Shown here in pieces: positions 33,570 to 44,277 of a DNA stretch of 51,871 nucleotides (its first letter is position 1; every line of letters begins with the position of its first letter). The DNA lies in contig JAAPAO010000215.1 of NCBI GenBank assembly GCA_013115145.1, forward strand, positions 1 through 51,871, given 5' to 3'. The DNA comes from Perkinsus chesapeaki (lineage: Eukaryota > Perkinsozoa > Perkinsida > Perkinsidae). The notes below the pieces were generated by a model. That model had not been told where the DNA came from. It did no database searches and saw only the letters and a list, made by a program, of their open reading frames with translations. Position numbers and translations under genes: made by a program.

Positions 33570-34967
33570 GTTCCGCAGTGAGCGAGTTTTTCGGCAGGCA
33601 TGCCCAGCTCGTTTTGATAAGTATAACATCTGTTCCTTGTTGGTCGTTAGCATGACTATTACCATGCAGCTTGTTGTCATGTGCCAGCCGTTGCGTTAAC
33701 CAGTCGTGTACACTGTGAACCACACAGCTCTACGATTCCGTCTTCGTCACAACTACTGCCTTCGGCGGAAACTCGAGCTGCCTTCCCGATTCCGGGATGT
33801 TAGCTCGGCACGGTTTCAAAGGGCTAACCGGTGGTATTTGAATTGTTAGAATTGTTCATCGCGGCGGTGGTGCGGTAAAATGCCTCGAGATGCTAATGAA
33901 TACTCTATAATAATAATTAATCTAATAATAGTCTGATACAACAACAGCGCTCATTCGCAGCAAGCTCATTGATCGGTTTTCCGTAGACCCTGCACAGTTC
34001 TGGCGATACTTCCAGGCATGCCAGTCCCCGCGGCCCGGAGTCTTTGCCGGAGTTGATCTTCGCGAGACAGTGTCACTGTCTCAAGTTGAGACTCTCAGGC
34101 CTCCTTCTTGGTATCGATTCCGTCGATAGCAGATCCTTGAAGGATCATCCTTCTCCGATAAAACCGTAATAGTTTCCCTTCTTTAGATTTCTGGCTCAGC
34201 AGGTCGACCTTGCTAATTTCGCAGTGCGTTGCATACTGTACGCAGTGCTTTAATACTGTAGTTATACTGTGTACTGTCATAATGTATCTGCCTTCTGGGC
34301 TGTCTTCTACTGTGAGAGCCTGGTGTCTACTTCAGTCTGACCCTTTATACTGTTAAATGGACCCAGTAAGACATTCAAAGGTTGGGTAGACCATGAACCG
34401 TGTGGGTCATAAAAAGAGAATGGCTAGTGAATCTAAAAAATGCCGGGCTTATCGAAACCCTAGTGAATAATTAACTCTATCTGGAAATCCTGCAGGCTCT
34501 GGTGGTGGGGCGTCTTAGGCGGGAGCGCAGTGTCAGAGGAAGCCGAGTTTTGCATTGTTTATTCCTCGATCCTTAGTACCGAATCGCAGATCAGGTATTG
34601 TAACCCGATCCGCGATGCAATATCATTTTAACCTCATTCCGATTCAGATTAATGCGTATTCACAATTTGAGCCACCTACAGCCCTAAAGGCTCCGGGAGC
34701 CTCCGCCGAAAGGTCGTCCGCAGCCCAAGAGGTGTTCATTATTCCTCACTATCTCGTCAATTTCATGCTGCGGTGATGGCATTTGAATTACCGGCACCTT
34801 CTTTGTGTTGTATATCGAGTTCTGGTCTCCAATATTTCTTATGGGAGCTATTCCGCTCCATCGTCGAGGCACTAGGAAACATGTTACGGAGTTGGTCCGC
34901 ATGGGGGCGCAAGGCGCGATAGGCAGTTCCGCCCCAGCCAAGTAAAATATCGAGTTGGCTCAGAGGT
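33570..34967. other. Intergenic, holds a broken ubiquitin-like copy
   Basis: After the EFHC1-like stop the sequence resembles the flank at 36977-37200, showing duplication of this junction. The degenerate ubiquitin-like copy is listed separately. From about 34130 to 34967 I see no gene I can support. Confidence 0.45.
33838..33980 (+). pseudogene. Degenerate copy of the ubiquitin-like gene (first exon)
   Basis: Matches the first exon of the ubiquitin-like gene at 37207 (shared IVHRGGG then MLMN... and SDTT..IRSKLID). It is broken: a stop TAG sits just before the domain, and an AT-rich insertion of about 29 nt (ATAATAATTAATCTAATAAT) with further stops splits it. The insertion ends in AG but has no GT start, so it is not a normal intron. 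Confidence 0.6.
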
Positions 34968-36083
34968 ATGTTTATCTTTTATTGCTCTCTGCTCACAGTG
35001 GCTCTAGCGTATGACGCTTGCAGCTGTAATGAACATGGTGAGGGCTTTAGCATACCCATTAAACAAGTCTCTGACAAGTATGGGTCGTCCTTGAGTACGG
35101 TCACTGTGAGACTGAATGGCCAGACTCTGCATCCTTTCCTGGACACTGGTGCCTCGGGAACACTCATTCCTCATCTAGAAAGTTTCGGCACTGATGCGTG
35201 CAAGGATTATCCCTATGGTTGTCTCAGCTGTGAAGCAGATTCGTGCGCTGAGGGTGAAAAGGAAACTGTTGTGTACCCTGGAAACTGCAAGGGAACATTT
35301 GTCACTCGAATTGGCTCTTTAGAAGTGGGAAGCGCTTCAGTTCTGCACTTCCGCTATGGCTTGCTGGTATCTTGGACGAAAGGTTGCCCCATGCTTTTTC
35401 CTTGTGCAATCGGCCTCGAGGCTCCGCTTGACTCTCGTAGTAAGAAAAAAGACTTTTTGTATCAAATAGTGTACGGTGGTATCATCAACAATATTGTATT
35501 GTCTTTGGACATAGCCTCAGACTCGAAGGCTATGATCGTTGGTGGCGGTGTTGGTACACCTGATGTCTTATTCAAAACTACAGAGAAGGGCAGATGGTCT
35601 ACAGCCATCACCTCGTGCATTGCTTCGGGGAATAAGAAGTACTTCCCCATAAAAGTGGGTTCCCCGCCTATCAGTGTCCAGTTCGACATGGGCTCGTCAT
35701 ATATTTCTGGGCCCTTAAGTCCTGTTAAACAGATCATGGACGCGATCGGAGATATACTAGGTTTACGAGTTGGTGTTGGCATCTACAAGTATTCCCCAAC
35801 CAAGGAGTCGACTTCTTATTATGTAACTGACTGCTCGGTATTGCACTTGGATGACCACAAAGACACGTGGATAGGATTTGAGCTTGATCTGCCGTCTAAA
35901 TATACTGCTAGGGTTTTCCTAGCAGATCTGGTAACAGAGTACAAGAAGTCCTGCTTCTTCAACCTCCGCAGCAGAGGGTCACTATCAGAGTTCGACTGGA
36001 CCTTCGGCCAGCCTTTCTTCAAAGCTCATAAGGTTCGACTATATTACGAAACCTTTGTGGTTGGATTGACCGAGCACCAGTAA
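34968..36083 (+). CDS. Secreted pepsin-like aspartic protease (A1 family), 371 aa
   Basis: A single exon encodes 371 residues with an N-terminal signal peptide (MFIFYCSLLTVALAYDA). First active-site motif is FLDTGASGTLIP (D near residue 58). The second lobe has QFDMGSSYIS (D near 242): the catalytic Asp is kept but the usual Thr/Ser after it is Met, which is unusual and may alter activity. The C-terminal WTFGQPFFKAHKVRLYY block matches the family signature before the last strand. Cys-rich loop (CKDYPYGCLSCEADSC) may be disulphide-bonded. No clear propeptide. It lies between two copies of a duplicated EFHC1/ubiquitin-like junction. Likely extracellular or vacuolar. Confidence 0.88.
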   Translation: MFIFYCSLLTVALAYDACSCNEHGEGFSIPIKQVSDKYGSSLSTVTVRLNGQTLHPFLDTGASGTLIPHLESFGTDACKDYPYGCLSCEADSCAEGEKETVVYPGNCKGTFVTRIGSLEVGSASVLHFRYGLLVSWTKGCPMLFPCAIGLEAPLDSRSKKKDFLYQIVYGGIINNIVLSLDIASDSKAMIVGGGVGTPDVLFKTTEKGRWSTAITSCIASGNKKYFPIKVGSPPISVQFDMGSSYISGPLSPVKQIMDAIGDILGLRVGVGIYKYSPTKESTSYYVTDCSVLHLDDHKDTWIGFELDLPSKYTARVFLADLVTEYKKSCFFNLRSRGSLSEFDWTFGQPFFKAHKVRLYYETFVVGLTEHQ

Positions 36084-36689
36084 ACTCATGACGATTCATT
36101 CGGCGATATGTCCGGTATATGTACGGATTTCGGCGTTTATTGCTGTCTACAATCTTGTTTGATCTATGTCTATTGTCAGAGTATGACTACCGGGGTTCAC
36201 GACTAGCCAAAGTAGTTGGGAATCTCCTTCTTCTCGTCTTAGGCTAATAAAGTTTTGTTGAGACCCACACCATAATGGTGTTCATTCGGGTTGAGCTATT
36301 CTGCGATTTTGATAATGCTCATTCGCTGCAGAAACTGTGGTTGGTTACCTCTGCGATACAGAGACAGTATCATTATTCGAGCTTTTTACAATCGCGCAAG
36401 CGGTCTATACGGCTGGAGTTATGAACTATGACTTGTACTCGATGGTTTCCACCGTCATTCATACTCTTTTGTTCGGTAGTCTATCACACTATGTCTTTGC
36501 ACGTCCAACGAAGCGGCCACGCCTGACGTCTATCGTACTGAAACCAATATTGATTGCGAGGTGTATGCGCACACCGAAGGACTAGTGTTCAGGACATGCC
36601 CGCCCTGGCCGGCGAAACGGCCTTAGTCTAGCCTACGGCCCCTGCTCATACTGTTACGCTACAATTGGGTTTTTGTTAAAAGGGGGCCC
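36084..36689. other. Intergenic, nothing recognised
   Basis: Downstream of the aspartic protease. A plus frame near 36337-36585 lacks an ATG and shows no family likeness. The end of the stretch becomes GC-rich before the hairpin listed next. Confidence 0.4.
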
Positions 36690-36741
36690 CCCGAGCGTCC
36701 TGCATGGAGCCCCTTAGTCTTCGCAGCCCGCTCGGGTTTTT
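36690..36741 (+). other. GC-rich hairpin followed by T-run
   Basis: CCCGAGCG (36690-36697) pairs perfectly with CGCTCGGG (36729-36736) across a 31-nt loop, followed by TTTTT (36737-36741). This looks like an intrinsic terminator or the 3' end of an RNA polymerase III transcript, but I cannot name an RNA. Confidence 0.35.
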
Positions 36742-36892
36742 GGCACCCAACCATGTACACCACCAGTTCCCATGCATATCCTATGTAGTTGCGTTAGTCC
36801 AAGAACACTAGTTTCTGCGATTATCGCTCAATTCTCGCAGTGACTCTGAAACCGAGGCAAAATCGGGCCTCAAGCGCGAAAGAGACTTCTGA

Positions 36893-36976
36893 AAGGGATA
36901 GATGCTTGCCAAGTAGAGTTCGTTGACTTTGTCAAGGCTATTGAAGCTTCGTATCATGATCCCAACGCGCCACGAT
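36893..36976 (+). pseudogene. Duplicated 3' end of the EFHC1-like gene
   Basis: The stretch encodes CQVEFVDFVKAIEASYHD then PNAPR and stop, matching the last residues of the EFHC1-like protein (CQVKFVDFVKAVVASYHD then LNAPR, stop at 33569). Sequence after the stop is also related. No upstream EFHC1 exons are present, so this is a 3' fragment carried by duplication. Confidence 0.75.
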
Positions 36977-37206
36977 AGGCTGGCGCGTTTTTGGAACTTC
37001 CAAATTGGGAGCCATGCCAGACTCGGGCTGATAAGCACTGCTACTCCCTGTCAGTCCTTAGCATGATTATTACTATCATATCTAGTAGTATTATTAGCAT
37101 ATCCATTACGATGGATACTTTTTTCATTGAACGGTGACTTCATCGGAGATACTTACCCTAGCTCTTAAATTCTCAGCTCTCAGTTCGGTACGGTTTGATA
37201 CTTCTT

Positions 37207-37561
37207 ATGAGTAGCATTACGGTTAAAGTGCAAATCGTTCATCGCGGTGGTGGTACGGGAAGCTTCCTCAAGATGATAATGAATGAGTCTGATACTACAG
37301 AGGTCATTCGAAACAGGCTTGTTGATCAGCTCAAGTAGGTTCGGCTAACAGCTTATCTCCTGTCTCTCATATGATCTCGTTTTCAGAATGGATGCTGCCA
37401 TAGATCATTCCAGCAGCATCCAGCTGATCATCGATGGCCATCTAGTGCCCGAGGACAGCATACCCTCGGTGGACTTCGGACTGCGTGATGGAAGCACGAT
37501 AGTTGCAGTGGTGCCCGTCAATGAAGTGTCTGCATACCGTAGAGTCTGCGCAAGCCTGTAG
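37207..37561 (+). CDS. Ubiquitin-like domain protein, 100 aa
   Basis: Exons 37207-37334 and 37387-37561; intron 52 bp, phase 2. The fold pattern fits ubiquitin: ITVKVQIV (beta 1), SFLKMIM (beta 2), DTTEVIRNRLVDQLKM (helix), SIQLIIDGHLVPEDSIPSVD (the QLIFAGKQLED region) and STIVAVV (beta 5). There is no C-terminal GG, so it is probably not conjugated. The short tail ends in CASL. Two degenerate copies lie at 33838 and 40493, so the gene belongs to a locally duplicated block. Role unknown. Confidence 0.65.
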
Positions 37562-37659
37562 GAATTATTTCTCCTTGGTCATATTTATGCTGAAGGTGTT
37601 CCTTTTTGTACGAGATCGTAAAGATACTGCGAAGCTTTTTCGAACTGTTGAGGGGATCG

Positions 37660-37992
37660 ATGGCCTCATTTTGGATGGACCCGTGGGCGCTGGTGTGTTG
37701 CCGACTCGCCACTTCGCTGAACGTTACCAGTCAGGTACGGCCGAAAGAGTATTACTCGACAGCCGCACAACACGTCGACATCACCCCGACAGCTAGAGCA
37801 CAGTAGGGCTTTGCCGAAGGAACAATGTGGCTTCAATCCCCCTGTCGTGATCCTAGTTATTCAGACACGCACCTGGGCAAAATCCTAATGGGGAAGACTT
37901 GTCCCATTGGATGCTACAAGGAATGGCGGGAATGGGCTGATAATGCTGTCCATGAGTTTCTGAGAACGAATAATGTTGCGCTGCATTGCTAA
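37660..37992 (+). CDS. Possible small protein, 86 aa, two exons
   Basis: Exons 37660-37734 and 37807-37992 joined by a 72-bp GT-AG intron (phase 0) give 86 residues with several Trp and Cys (MWLQSPCRDPSYSD, GKTCPIGCYKEWREW). It is coding-like, but no family is recognised and the 5' exon is less convincing than the 3' one. Confidence 0.3.
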
Positions 37993-38174
37993 TCGGAACG
38001 TAAGAGTCCCACGTAAGATTGACAGCACAAAAGCATCCCTAGGACAATAAACGAGATAACAGTACCCATTACACTACTTGTGATTAAATAACGCGATCCC
38101 TCGCAATGACTTTTGGGAAAGTAGAGGGTGGGAAGTACTACCGTAAGATAAGAGGCCATAAAATCAGAACTCAG

Positions 38175-38269
38175 AGTCCACAAGAGATGTTGTTCGGCTA
38201 AATTATAAGCGCTGAGAGTGAATCCCGAAGACATGGACACCACATCTACCTCCAAGTCGATGGCCATTT
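38175..38269 (-). pseudogene. Subtilisin gene fragment
   Basis: About 95 bp match the middle of both subtilisin genes (AIDLEVDVVSMSSGF, LAEQHLLW), in the same orientation and 670 bp downstream of copy B. No catalytic motifs are present and the frame runs out on both sides. A remnant of a third subtilisin. Confidence 0.8.
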
Positions 38270-38941
38270 CACAAACGATAGTCCATGTGATTCACAACTG
38301 GCTTTTGATCTCTCAGTGTTTGCCACCTATCTGCCCGTCGCCTCCAGTACGCTACATGAATAACAGTTTGATGTGTTCTAAATCAACGAAAGCGGATTAA
38401 CAGGTTAGATAGACCGTATGAAAATCTAAAATGCTCTGATGAAGCTAGGTCACAATATTAGCGTTTCCACTTCCTTAAGAAGTGAATCATCGTTGCCAAA
38501 CCGCCACCAGACTCCGGTGACCGGAGTGGCACTACTTAAGAGTAACTCTTTCGTTTCCCTCTGGCATGTGAAAGGCAATGCGAAGCTTCAACGTAGATGT
38601 GTACATAAAAGCGAACAGTTAACAACGAACCCTCTCCACGTACTCACGAAATTTGCACTTTGTGAATGACCAATTCACAAAGCGACAAATGTCAATGAGT
38701 GCACGAGCCTAAGTAATGGCACCTTCTCTTGAGTATTTCCACTTGAATAACGCAACACTTGAGAGCACATTCCCGGAAGTGATCGGTGAGGATAACTATG
38801 TGAGGTAGAATACCGTAAAAGCCATCAGAACTCAGAGTCCTGTAGTCACTTACGGACATTTGATTATACTACTTGTGAGTATTCAAATTAGTGGGTGCGA
38901 AAGTCTCGACAAAACTAGGGATTAAGTGAAGATAACCCAAG
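38270..38941. other. Intergenic between subtilisin fragment and copy B
   Basis: Contains a short repeat: the words ATCAGAACTCAGAGTCC occur at about 38161 and again near 38824, on both sides of this stretch, suggesting it arose during subtilisin duplication. No gene seen. Confidence 0.45.
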
Positions 38942-40078
38942 TTACTCTCCGAAACCAACCTCACTGGTGCTCCGGAGTGAACGCGGTTTAATGAGACTAA
39001 TAGCATGTTTAATAGTACTTAATGGATCTAATGCTCCTCCTCGAATGGTCTGAGGAAGGAGATGAGGGAACAGACATGAGACGGGCTTGACATTAGCCAA
39101 CATCAAGCGCTTAATCATCTTCACCTCAACATCCATCGAAAGAAGGATTGCGGCGACCCCAGCAATGATCGGCGTTGCATAAGACGAGCCATTAGAATAA
39201 GTTAATTCTCCAGCGGCATCTCGTCCAGTAAAAATATTCGTACCATATGTAGCGACATCAACTCTTTCACCCCAATTAGAGAAACTTCTTAGTACATTAT
39301 GAGTCCTGTTATCCTCTAGATAGGCTACACAAATACCAAGGGGGCCGCCGAACCAACAAGGGTAAAGGTCCGATGCCCTCGTCATTTCATTACCGGCTGA
39401 AGATACAAGTAGAATACCATGCTGCTGAGCAGTAAGCAGTGCATTCCACAAGAGATGCTGTTCAGTTTGATTATAACGGCTGAGCGTGAAGGCGAAAGAC
39501 ATGGACACCACATCTACCTCCAAATCAATGGCCATTTCAATAGCAGCTAGAAAATAAGGGAAGGAAACGGTCCCATCATAATCGATTACTTGCAATGGTA
39601 TGAGAGTAACATCAGGAGCAACACCAACCATACCATATGAGTTGTTACCCTTGGCAGCCAGTATCTTGCATACATTCGTGCCATGCCTGTTAACAGTTGT
39701 CATATCCGGCGAGTTGGTGAAGAAGTTCCATCCGCCATCCAGATAACCCCCACTCTTCTTCTTAACAGTTTCCTTTAAAGAAGCAAAATCTTCATCTGTC
39801 CAGTCAATACCAGAATCGAGCACAGCCACCTTCACCTTTCGTCTAACATATGGACGTGAGATGCGCCAGACCTCTCCCATTTGTAACCACTCCAAATGCC
39901 TCTGGTAATGAGCATCAGGATCATTCACATGTAAAGAAGTATCAGACGAGGAATCAGTAGCTCCAGCATGCAAGGCGAATAGAAAGATAGAGAGGATGAA
40001 CATTGATGTAAATAAACTAAGAGTCGAGTTACTTGAGTACGAGGTGACCCAAGGAACAGGATATCGGTTCTTTGGCAT
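38942..40078 (-). CDS. Secreted subtilisin-like serine protease (S8), copy B, 378 aa
   Basis: A single exon. The catalytic triad is complete: VAVLDSGID, NRHGTNVC and NGSSYATP; the oxyanion Asn is in SSAGNE. Over about 143 residues from the signal peptide to VTLIPLQ it differs from copy A at only two positions; after that the two proteins differ at many sites, mainly in surface segments. The N-terminus is 14 residues longer than in copy A (MPKNRYPVPWVTSYSS before the shared LSLFTSMF signal), so the true start may be the internal Met of the shared signal. Predicted secreted or vacuolar protease. Confidence 0.93.
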   Translation of the reverse strand: MPKNRYPVPWVTSYSSNSTLSLFTSMFILSIFLFALHAGATDSSSDTSLHVNDPDAHYQRHLEWLQMGEVWRISRPYVRRKVKVAVLDSGIDWTDEDFASLKETVKKKSGGYLDGGWNFFTNSPDMTTVNRHGTNVCKILAAKGNNSYGMVGVAPDVTLIPLQVIDYDGTVSFPYFLAAIEMAIDLEVDVVSMSFAFTLSRYNQTEQHLLWNALLTAQQHGILLVSSAGNEMTRASDLYPCWFGGPLGICVAYLEDNRTHNVLRSFSNWGERVDVATYGTNIFTGRDAAGELTYSNGSSYATPIIAGVAAILLSMDVEVKMIKRLMLANVKPVSCLFPHLLPQTIRGGALDPLSTIKHAISLIKPRSLRSTSEVGFGE

Positions 40079-40492
40079 CGTGACTTAGGAGCAGTCTAAT
40101 GCTAACGAGAGCTCTTAGGAGACGGGGTGACAGCTATGCTGGGAGACTGGAGCCTGCGTCACTACCCGTGACCTACGATATTGCTGTCACGTCTCTTCTC
40201 GACGCTGATGCTAGTCACTCAACTGGGAAGATAGGAACGTTTGTTCACCTCTAACGTTCAACCTCGATATCAGACAAGACCCCCTCGTGGCGGTTCTCTA
40301 CAACGAAGGCCGATCTCTGTCCATACATGAGCTCTCGAGAGGGATCTCCAAGTATAGGTAACGGCATTCTTCTCAGCTAACTGATAACGACCTTATTGCC
40401 ACAAATAGCACTTTACAGCCTTGTGCCCCCTAAACACTCTTGGCTCCTTTGATCACACTGAAGGAGCGGGGAACTGCCCCGAAGTCATTTGG

Positions 40493-40655
40493 CGAGTCTG
40501 ATACAACAGAGGTCATTTGGAGCAAACAGGTTAGCCAGATCAAGTGAGGCTGGCTACCAGCTCATCTCCCCCATGTAGTCTTATTTCTATAATCCATGTT
40601 ACCAAGGAGCTTTCAAGCAGCATCCAACTGATCTTCAGGGTAGCCCATGCATACC
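40493..40655 (+). pseudogene. Fragment of the ubiquitin-like gene, including its intron
   Basis: Begins GAGTCTGATACAACAGAGGTCATT, as in the intact gene at 37289-37312, continues through a recognisable intron (GTGAGGCTGGCTACCAGCT) and into the second exon (TCAAGCAGCATCCAACTGAT). Start and end of the gene are missing, so it is dead. Confidence 0.65.
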
Positions 40656-40796
40656 GTCGGATCTCCTCACACAAGTAGTTTTTGTTTTTCGTTCACTGGT
40701 ACTACGGAATCTTCCGACTTACCGAAGACAAGACACAAGCAGGATCGGTCGCTGTTCAGCTGCTCCTTGGCAGAACTTTTCACTAGCATTTTACCT

Positions 40797-40905
40797 TTAT
40801 GAGAGCGATCAGCATCTTGACTTCCGCTGAGCGGAACTCGTGAACTTCGTCAAGGGCCTTGACTCAAGGCCATTGCAGGTCCCTATCTCAACGTGTGACG
40901 GTATC
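40797..40905 (+). pseudogene. Third, more decayed copy of the EFHC1-like 3' end
   Basis: Shows GAGCGATCAGCATCTTGAC, then GAACTTCGTCAAGGGCC and ATCTCAACG, which line up with the last EFHC1-like exon (AATGAGCATCTCGATC, AAGTTCGTGGACTTTGTCAA, GATCTCAACG). A stop (TGA) sits inside. In this block the ubiquitin-like fragment comes before the EFHC1 fragment, the reverse of the other two blocks. Confidence 0.6.
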
Positions 40906-41551
40906 CTTTACAAGGCCAAGCGTTTGGCAGGCTAGCCAGGCTGGCAGGACCTCCTCGTCCTCATCGCGCTTACACTCGGAGGAGATTACTAGTATGGTGT
41001 TCTCGCGTTCGTCTGAATAACACGTAGAGACGCCAGCGGGCATTTCGCTAAAGTTATCAGTGATAACTTATCACTCACGCTGGTTGACCCGAAGCGACAC
41101 CCGACTTCGCATTGACAGTCTGCTACGTACAAGTTTGGGTCATCTCCCGTTCGATCTGGCCTTCCTGACCAGTAATACCGAAGTGTCAACTCCTCGTTAC
41201 CTCGGTGTTCAATACGAGACGCACTACACGCTGAAGGTGTTGAACGGACAGTCCTGAGTCTCTGATGTGGACCACCTTGCCGTATTTCTTTGAGTATTCG
41301 ACTCGAGCAGTTCTCTTCGCCTTTTCACTAAGTTACACTTCTAATGTCTACGAGTAACCTTTGGGCTATATGGCAGTTGGTCCTCAGCCGCCGACGAGCG
41401 GCGAGCTCGTCCTAGATTGGCAGGTGGTTCGGACTGTGCCGTCAGGTGGCGCGGAGGACGGGCGAGTTGAGTTACTTAGCGAACACGACACACGATGATA
41501 GAAAAAGTAAAACTGATCTGCTGGTCCAGAGCTGGTAAGATTCAACATGGT

Positions 41552-44277
41552 CTACAAAGAAAGGCTTCCTTCCCTAAAGTCACTGCTGGCCAGCATGGCA
41601 TTAACCAGCACTGGGCCACGGGACTCCAATGCCGCCTGAGACGAGCCCCTGCATGACACGCAGAGGGAAAGAGTTCCCCTACCCTCCGAGCGGTGATGAG
41701 GGTCTCCTCGATATCCTCGTCTCTTTCCAATAGGAAGCTGATGTTTCCGCTGTAGCCTTCAGCTGCGGTGTGATAATTAACATGGGAGCCTAATGATTGG
41801 ACAGACAGGAAAGATGCGGGCAGGAGGAGGAAGAGGTCGACTCACCTAGTACGGCTGCTACTGGATCCTTGAGTAATCTCACTTGGTCGCGGTACCTGAC
41901 AACAGAGATGAACGAAGAGGGACGGGAAGGCGTACATCTGATTCCACTTCCCATCGTTGCCGACAATAGCAACGCAGGGGACTCTGTGGCGGGCCATGGT
42001 CTCGAACTCGGCCAGGGACCATCCAACGCTGCCGTCACCCCAAAGCAACCACACCGGCTCCTTGGCGTATTCCCCTGAAAGATGCATACTGCGATGACAG
42101 CTATCCGAGAGACCAACTCACCTGCCAGCACACCAGCAGCCACGGCGAAGCCGCCACCGACGCCGAGGGTCCCGAATACTCCTGGGTCCAGCCAGCCCAG
42201 AGCCCTTACGGGCCGCACGCAATATCTGGAGGAAGCGCTAACACAAGAGACAAGAGAGATTCTCACGATGCAGTTCCAACAAAATCTCCGCCGTCAGCCA
42301 CAATCGTCGCCTCGGTTCCCCACTCTTGGAGCAGCTTATCCAAAGCCTTCAGCAAGCGTACTGGACTGACCCGGCCTTCCTGTGTCGAATGCTTCGAACC
42401 TGAACCCACTGTCAGCTAGAAAATCAGTACCCGGTTTAGAGCACCCTGGGCTGCAATCTCCTTCTCTCGTTTGGCCTCCCTCTCCCTGCACGTGGTGATC
42501 CATTGCGATCTAACAACTTGATGTGGTCGACGTGATTCCACCAGCGACAGGTCTCGTAAGAACTGACTTGGGCATGCGTGGATGTACCTGTCAGAGCTCC
42601 GTCCTGTAAAGGGGCGAGTAACGTGTGTACTGTGTGGCGGCTCGAAGGTCTTTGTTTTTTAACAAGATGTCCTTGTTACTGTTGCATACAATAAGCGTGG
42701 CCTTTGGGTTCACACTTCTACCGTAGTTCAAGCGAAAGTCCAGCGGAGTGCCTGCCACCAGCTAGCGGCTCGGTGGCCGTGGTGTTGTTTATACCAGCAA
42801 TGATGACGAAATCAGCCTCCTTCAAAGCACTGCTGCGCATATGCATCATTTGGACGCTCTCTCCAGACTTCCTACCAAAGAGGCCTCGACACATCCCAGA
42901 CACCCACACGGGTATCTAAGTAATCATGACAGGTGACTGGGGATTGAAGTTGCCGACCTCCAGCGAGACAAGGGCCGCTCGGAGCTCCTCTATGTGGGCT
43001 ACATCCTGGGCGGCCTGTGATCCGACTACAATGACCTATGATGTGAACAGGAGATGGTGATAGCAGCTCTACAGGTTACCGGTCGTCTTGACTTCTCTAG
43101 GAGGGCTGCCACTTTCTCCGCTACGCTGAGTGCTACCGCCGGCCTCGAGACCTTATTCATAGTGTGGGAGCTCGACGAGGGTAGAGCGATCGCTGGTAGT
43201 CGGAAACAATGATCGGGAAGGAGTAAGGGCACGGGACGTACTCTTTGAAGTGGATTGGAAGTACTTGCCGAACATTGAGTTAACATACCGATCGAGATAC
43301 CACCGCTGGAGGCGTCCCGACAGACCTCTGGCTCCACTGCTGGATGATGCTATCACTGAAACGGAGACGTGAAGCATACCGAGGCAAAGGCCATTGTTAC
43401 TTGACTCAGCCATCGTTCTCGGCCATAGGACATCTAAAGGGAACTCTAGCAGGACTGGGCCAGGACAGGGGTTGTAACTTAAGGACTTCGGTGTACGATA
43501 GGGACCAGAGAGACACAGCAACACCTGGCTGCCGTTGTGGCCACTTCCAACATCGTAGGTATTATATCGCTGACGCACTTTAGTGAAGCCTGCTGTTTAA
43601 CGGTAGATTTAACCTGACCAGTAGTAGTAGGCGGTCACTGTTTGAGGCAGGCTGACCAGAGCCTGTTGGTCTATGTCCTGGAGGCTGCCCCTGCCCTTCA
43701 ATAGCATTGATGTTGCACCAACTAGGACTATCTGAGGGCAAATGGTGACTGGGAAAAGCTTAAATACCTACAATGGGGACCTCTGCCATCTTGGCATTTA
43801 CAATAGCCGTTATTGAGTTGGTAAGGCCCGGCCCAGCCGTCACGGCACATACCCCCTGAGAGGCAATGCCAGGAGAGTGGATGAGGACGCCTCACTATGT
43901 TGCTCGTGAGCCTCGCGTAGGCGTCTGCCGCGAAAACTGCCGCCTTCTCGTCCCTCATCTGACCAACAGGCATCAAGCACTTCGCCGTCATCGCAGTGCT
44001 CACATCAACCACTTTGATACCGACTGCGTTGCAGCCGACTAGTATTGGAGATATGTGGCCTCCTGTTAACGTGAAAATATGGCTCACGCCAAGAGCACGT
44101 ATAGCAAGGGCCACCAGGATGCCTGACTCAGGATCAGGAGCAATAAAGTGCTAATAAGGGTTGATGCAAGGGTTGCCTACCGCCGTGCTGGTGCTGTTGA
44201 GGTATGTCCGCTGGGGAGCTCCATGCTGGAGGACTGCCCGCCACATGAGCGGCAATGGTGGACAATCGCGATGCCAT
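41552..44277 (-). CDS. TPP-dependent 2-hydroxyacyl-CoA lyase / acetolactate-synthase-like (HACL2/ILVBL type)
   Basis: The gene starts at ATG 44277 (exon 1 44277-44181, intron 58 bp, exon 2 from 44122) and ends at the stop 41554-41552. Many short introns. N-terminal PYR domain: [14 protein letters not shown], the catalytic-Glu region [36 protein letters not shown]. Middle: [46 protein letters not shown]-terminal TPP-binding domain: [16 protein letters not shown] and the GDGS...N motif [22 protein letters not shown]. The end [20 protein letters not shown] matches ILVBL better than bacterial acetolactate synthase. In animals the enzyme sits in the ER and cleaves 2-hydroxyacyl-CoAs. Not every intron in the centre was resolved. 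Confidence 0.88.

Larger units (their letters stand above)
40079..41551. other. Intergenic with duplicated fragments
   Basis: Holds the two degenerate fragments listed next. From about 40910 to 41551 no supported gene is seen on either strand. Confidence 0.45.
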
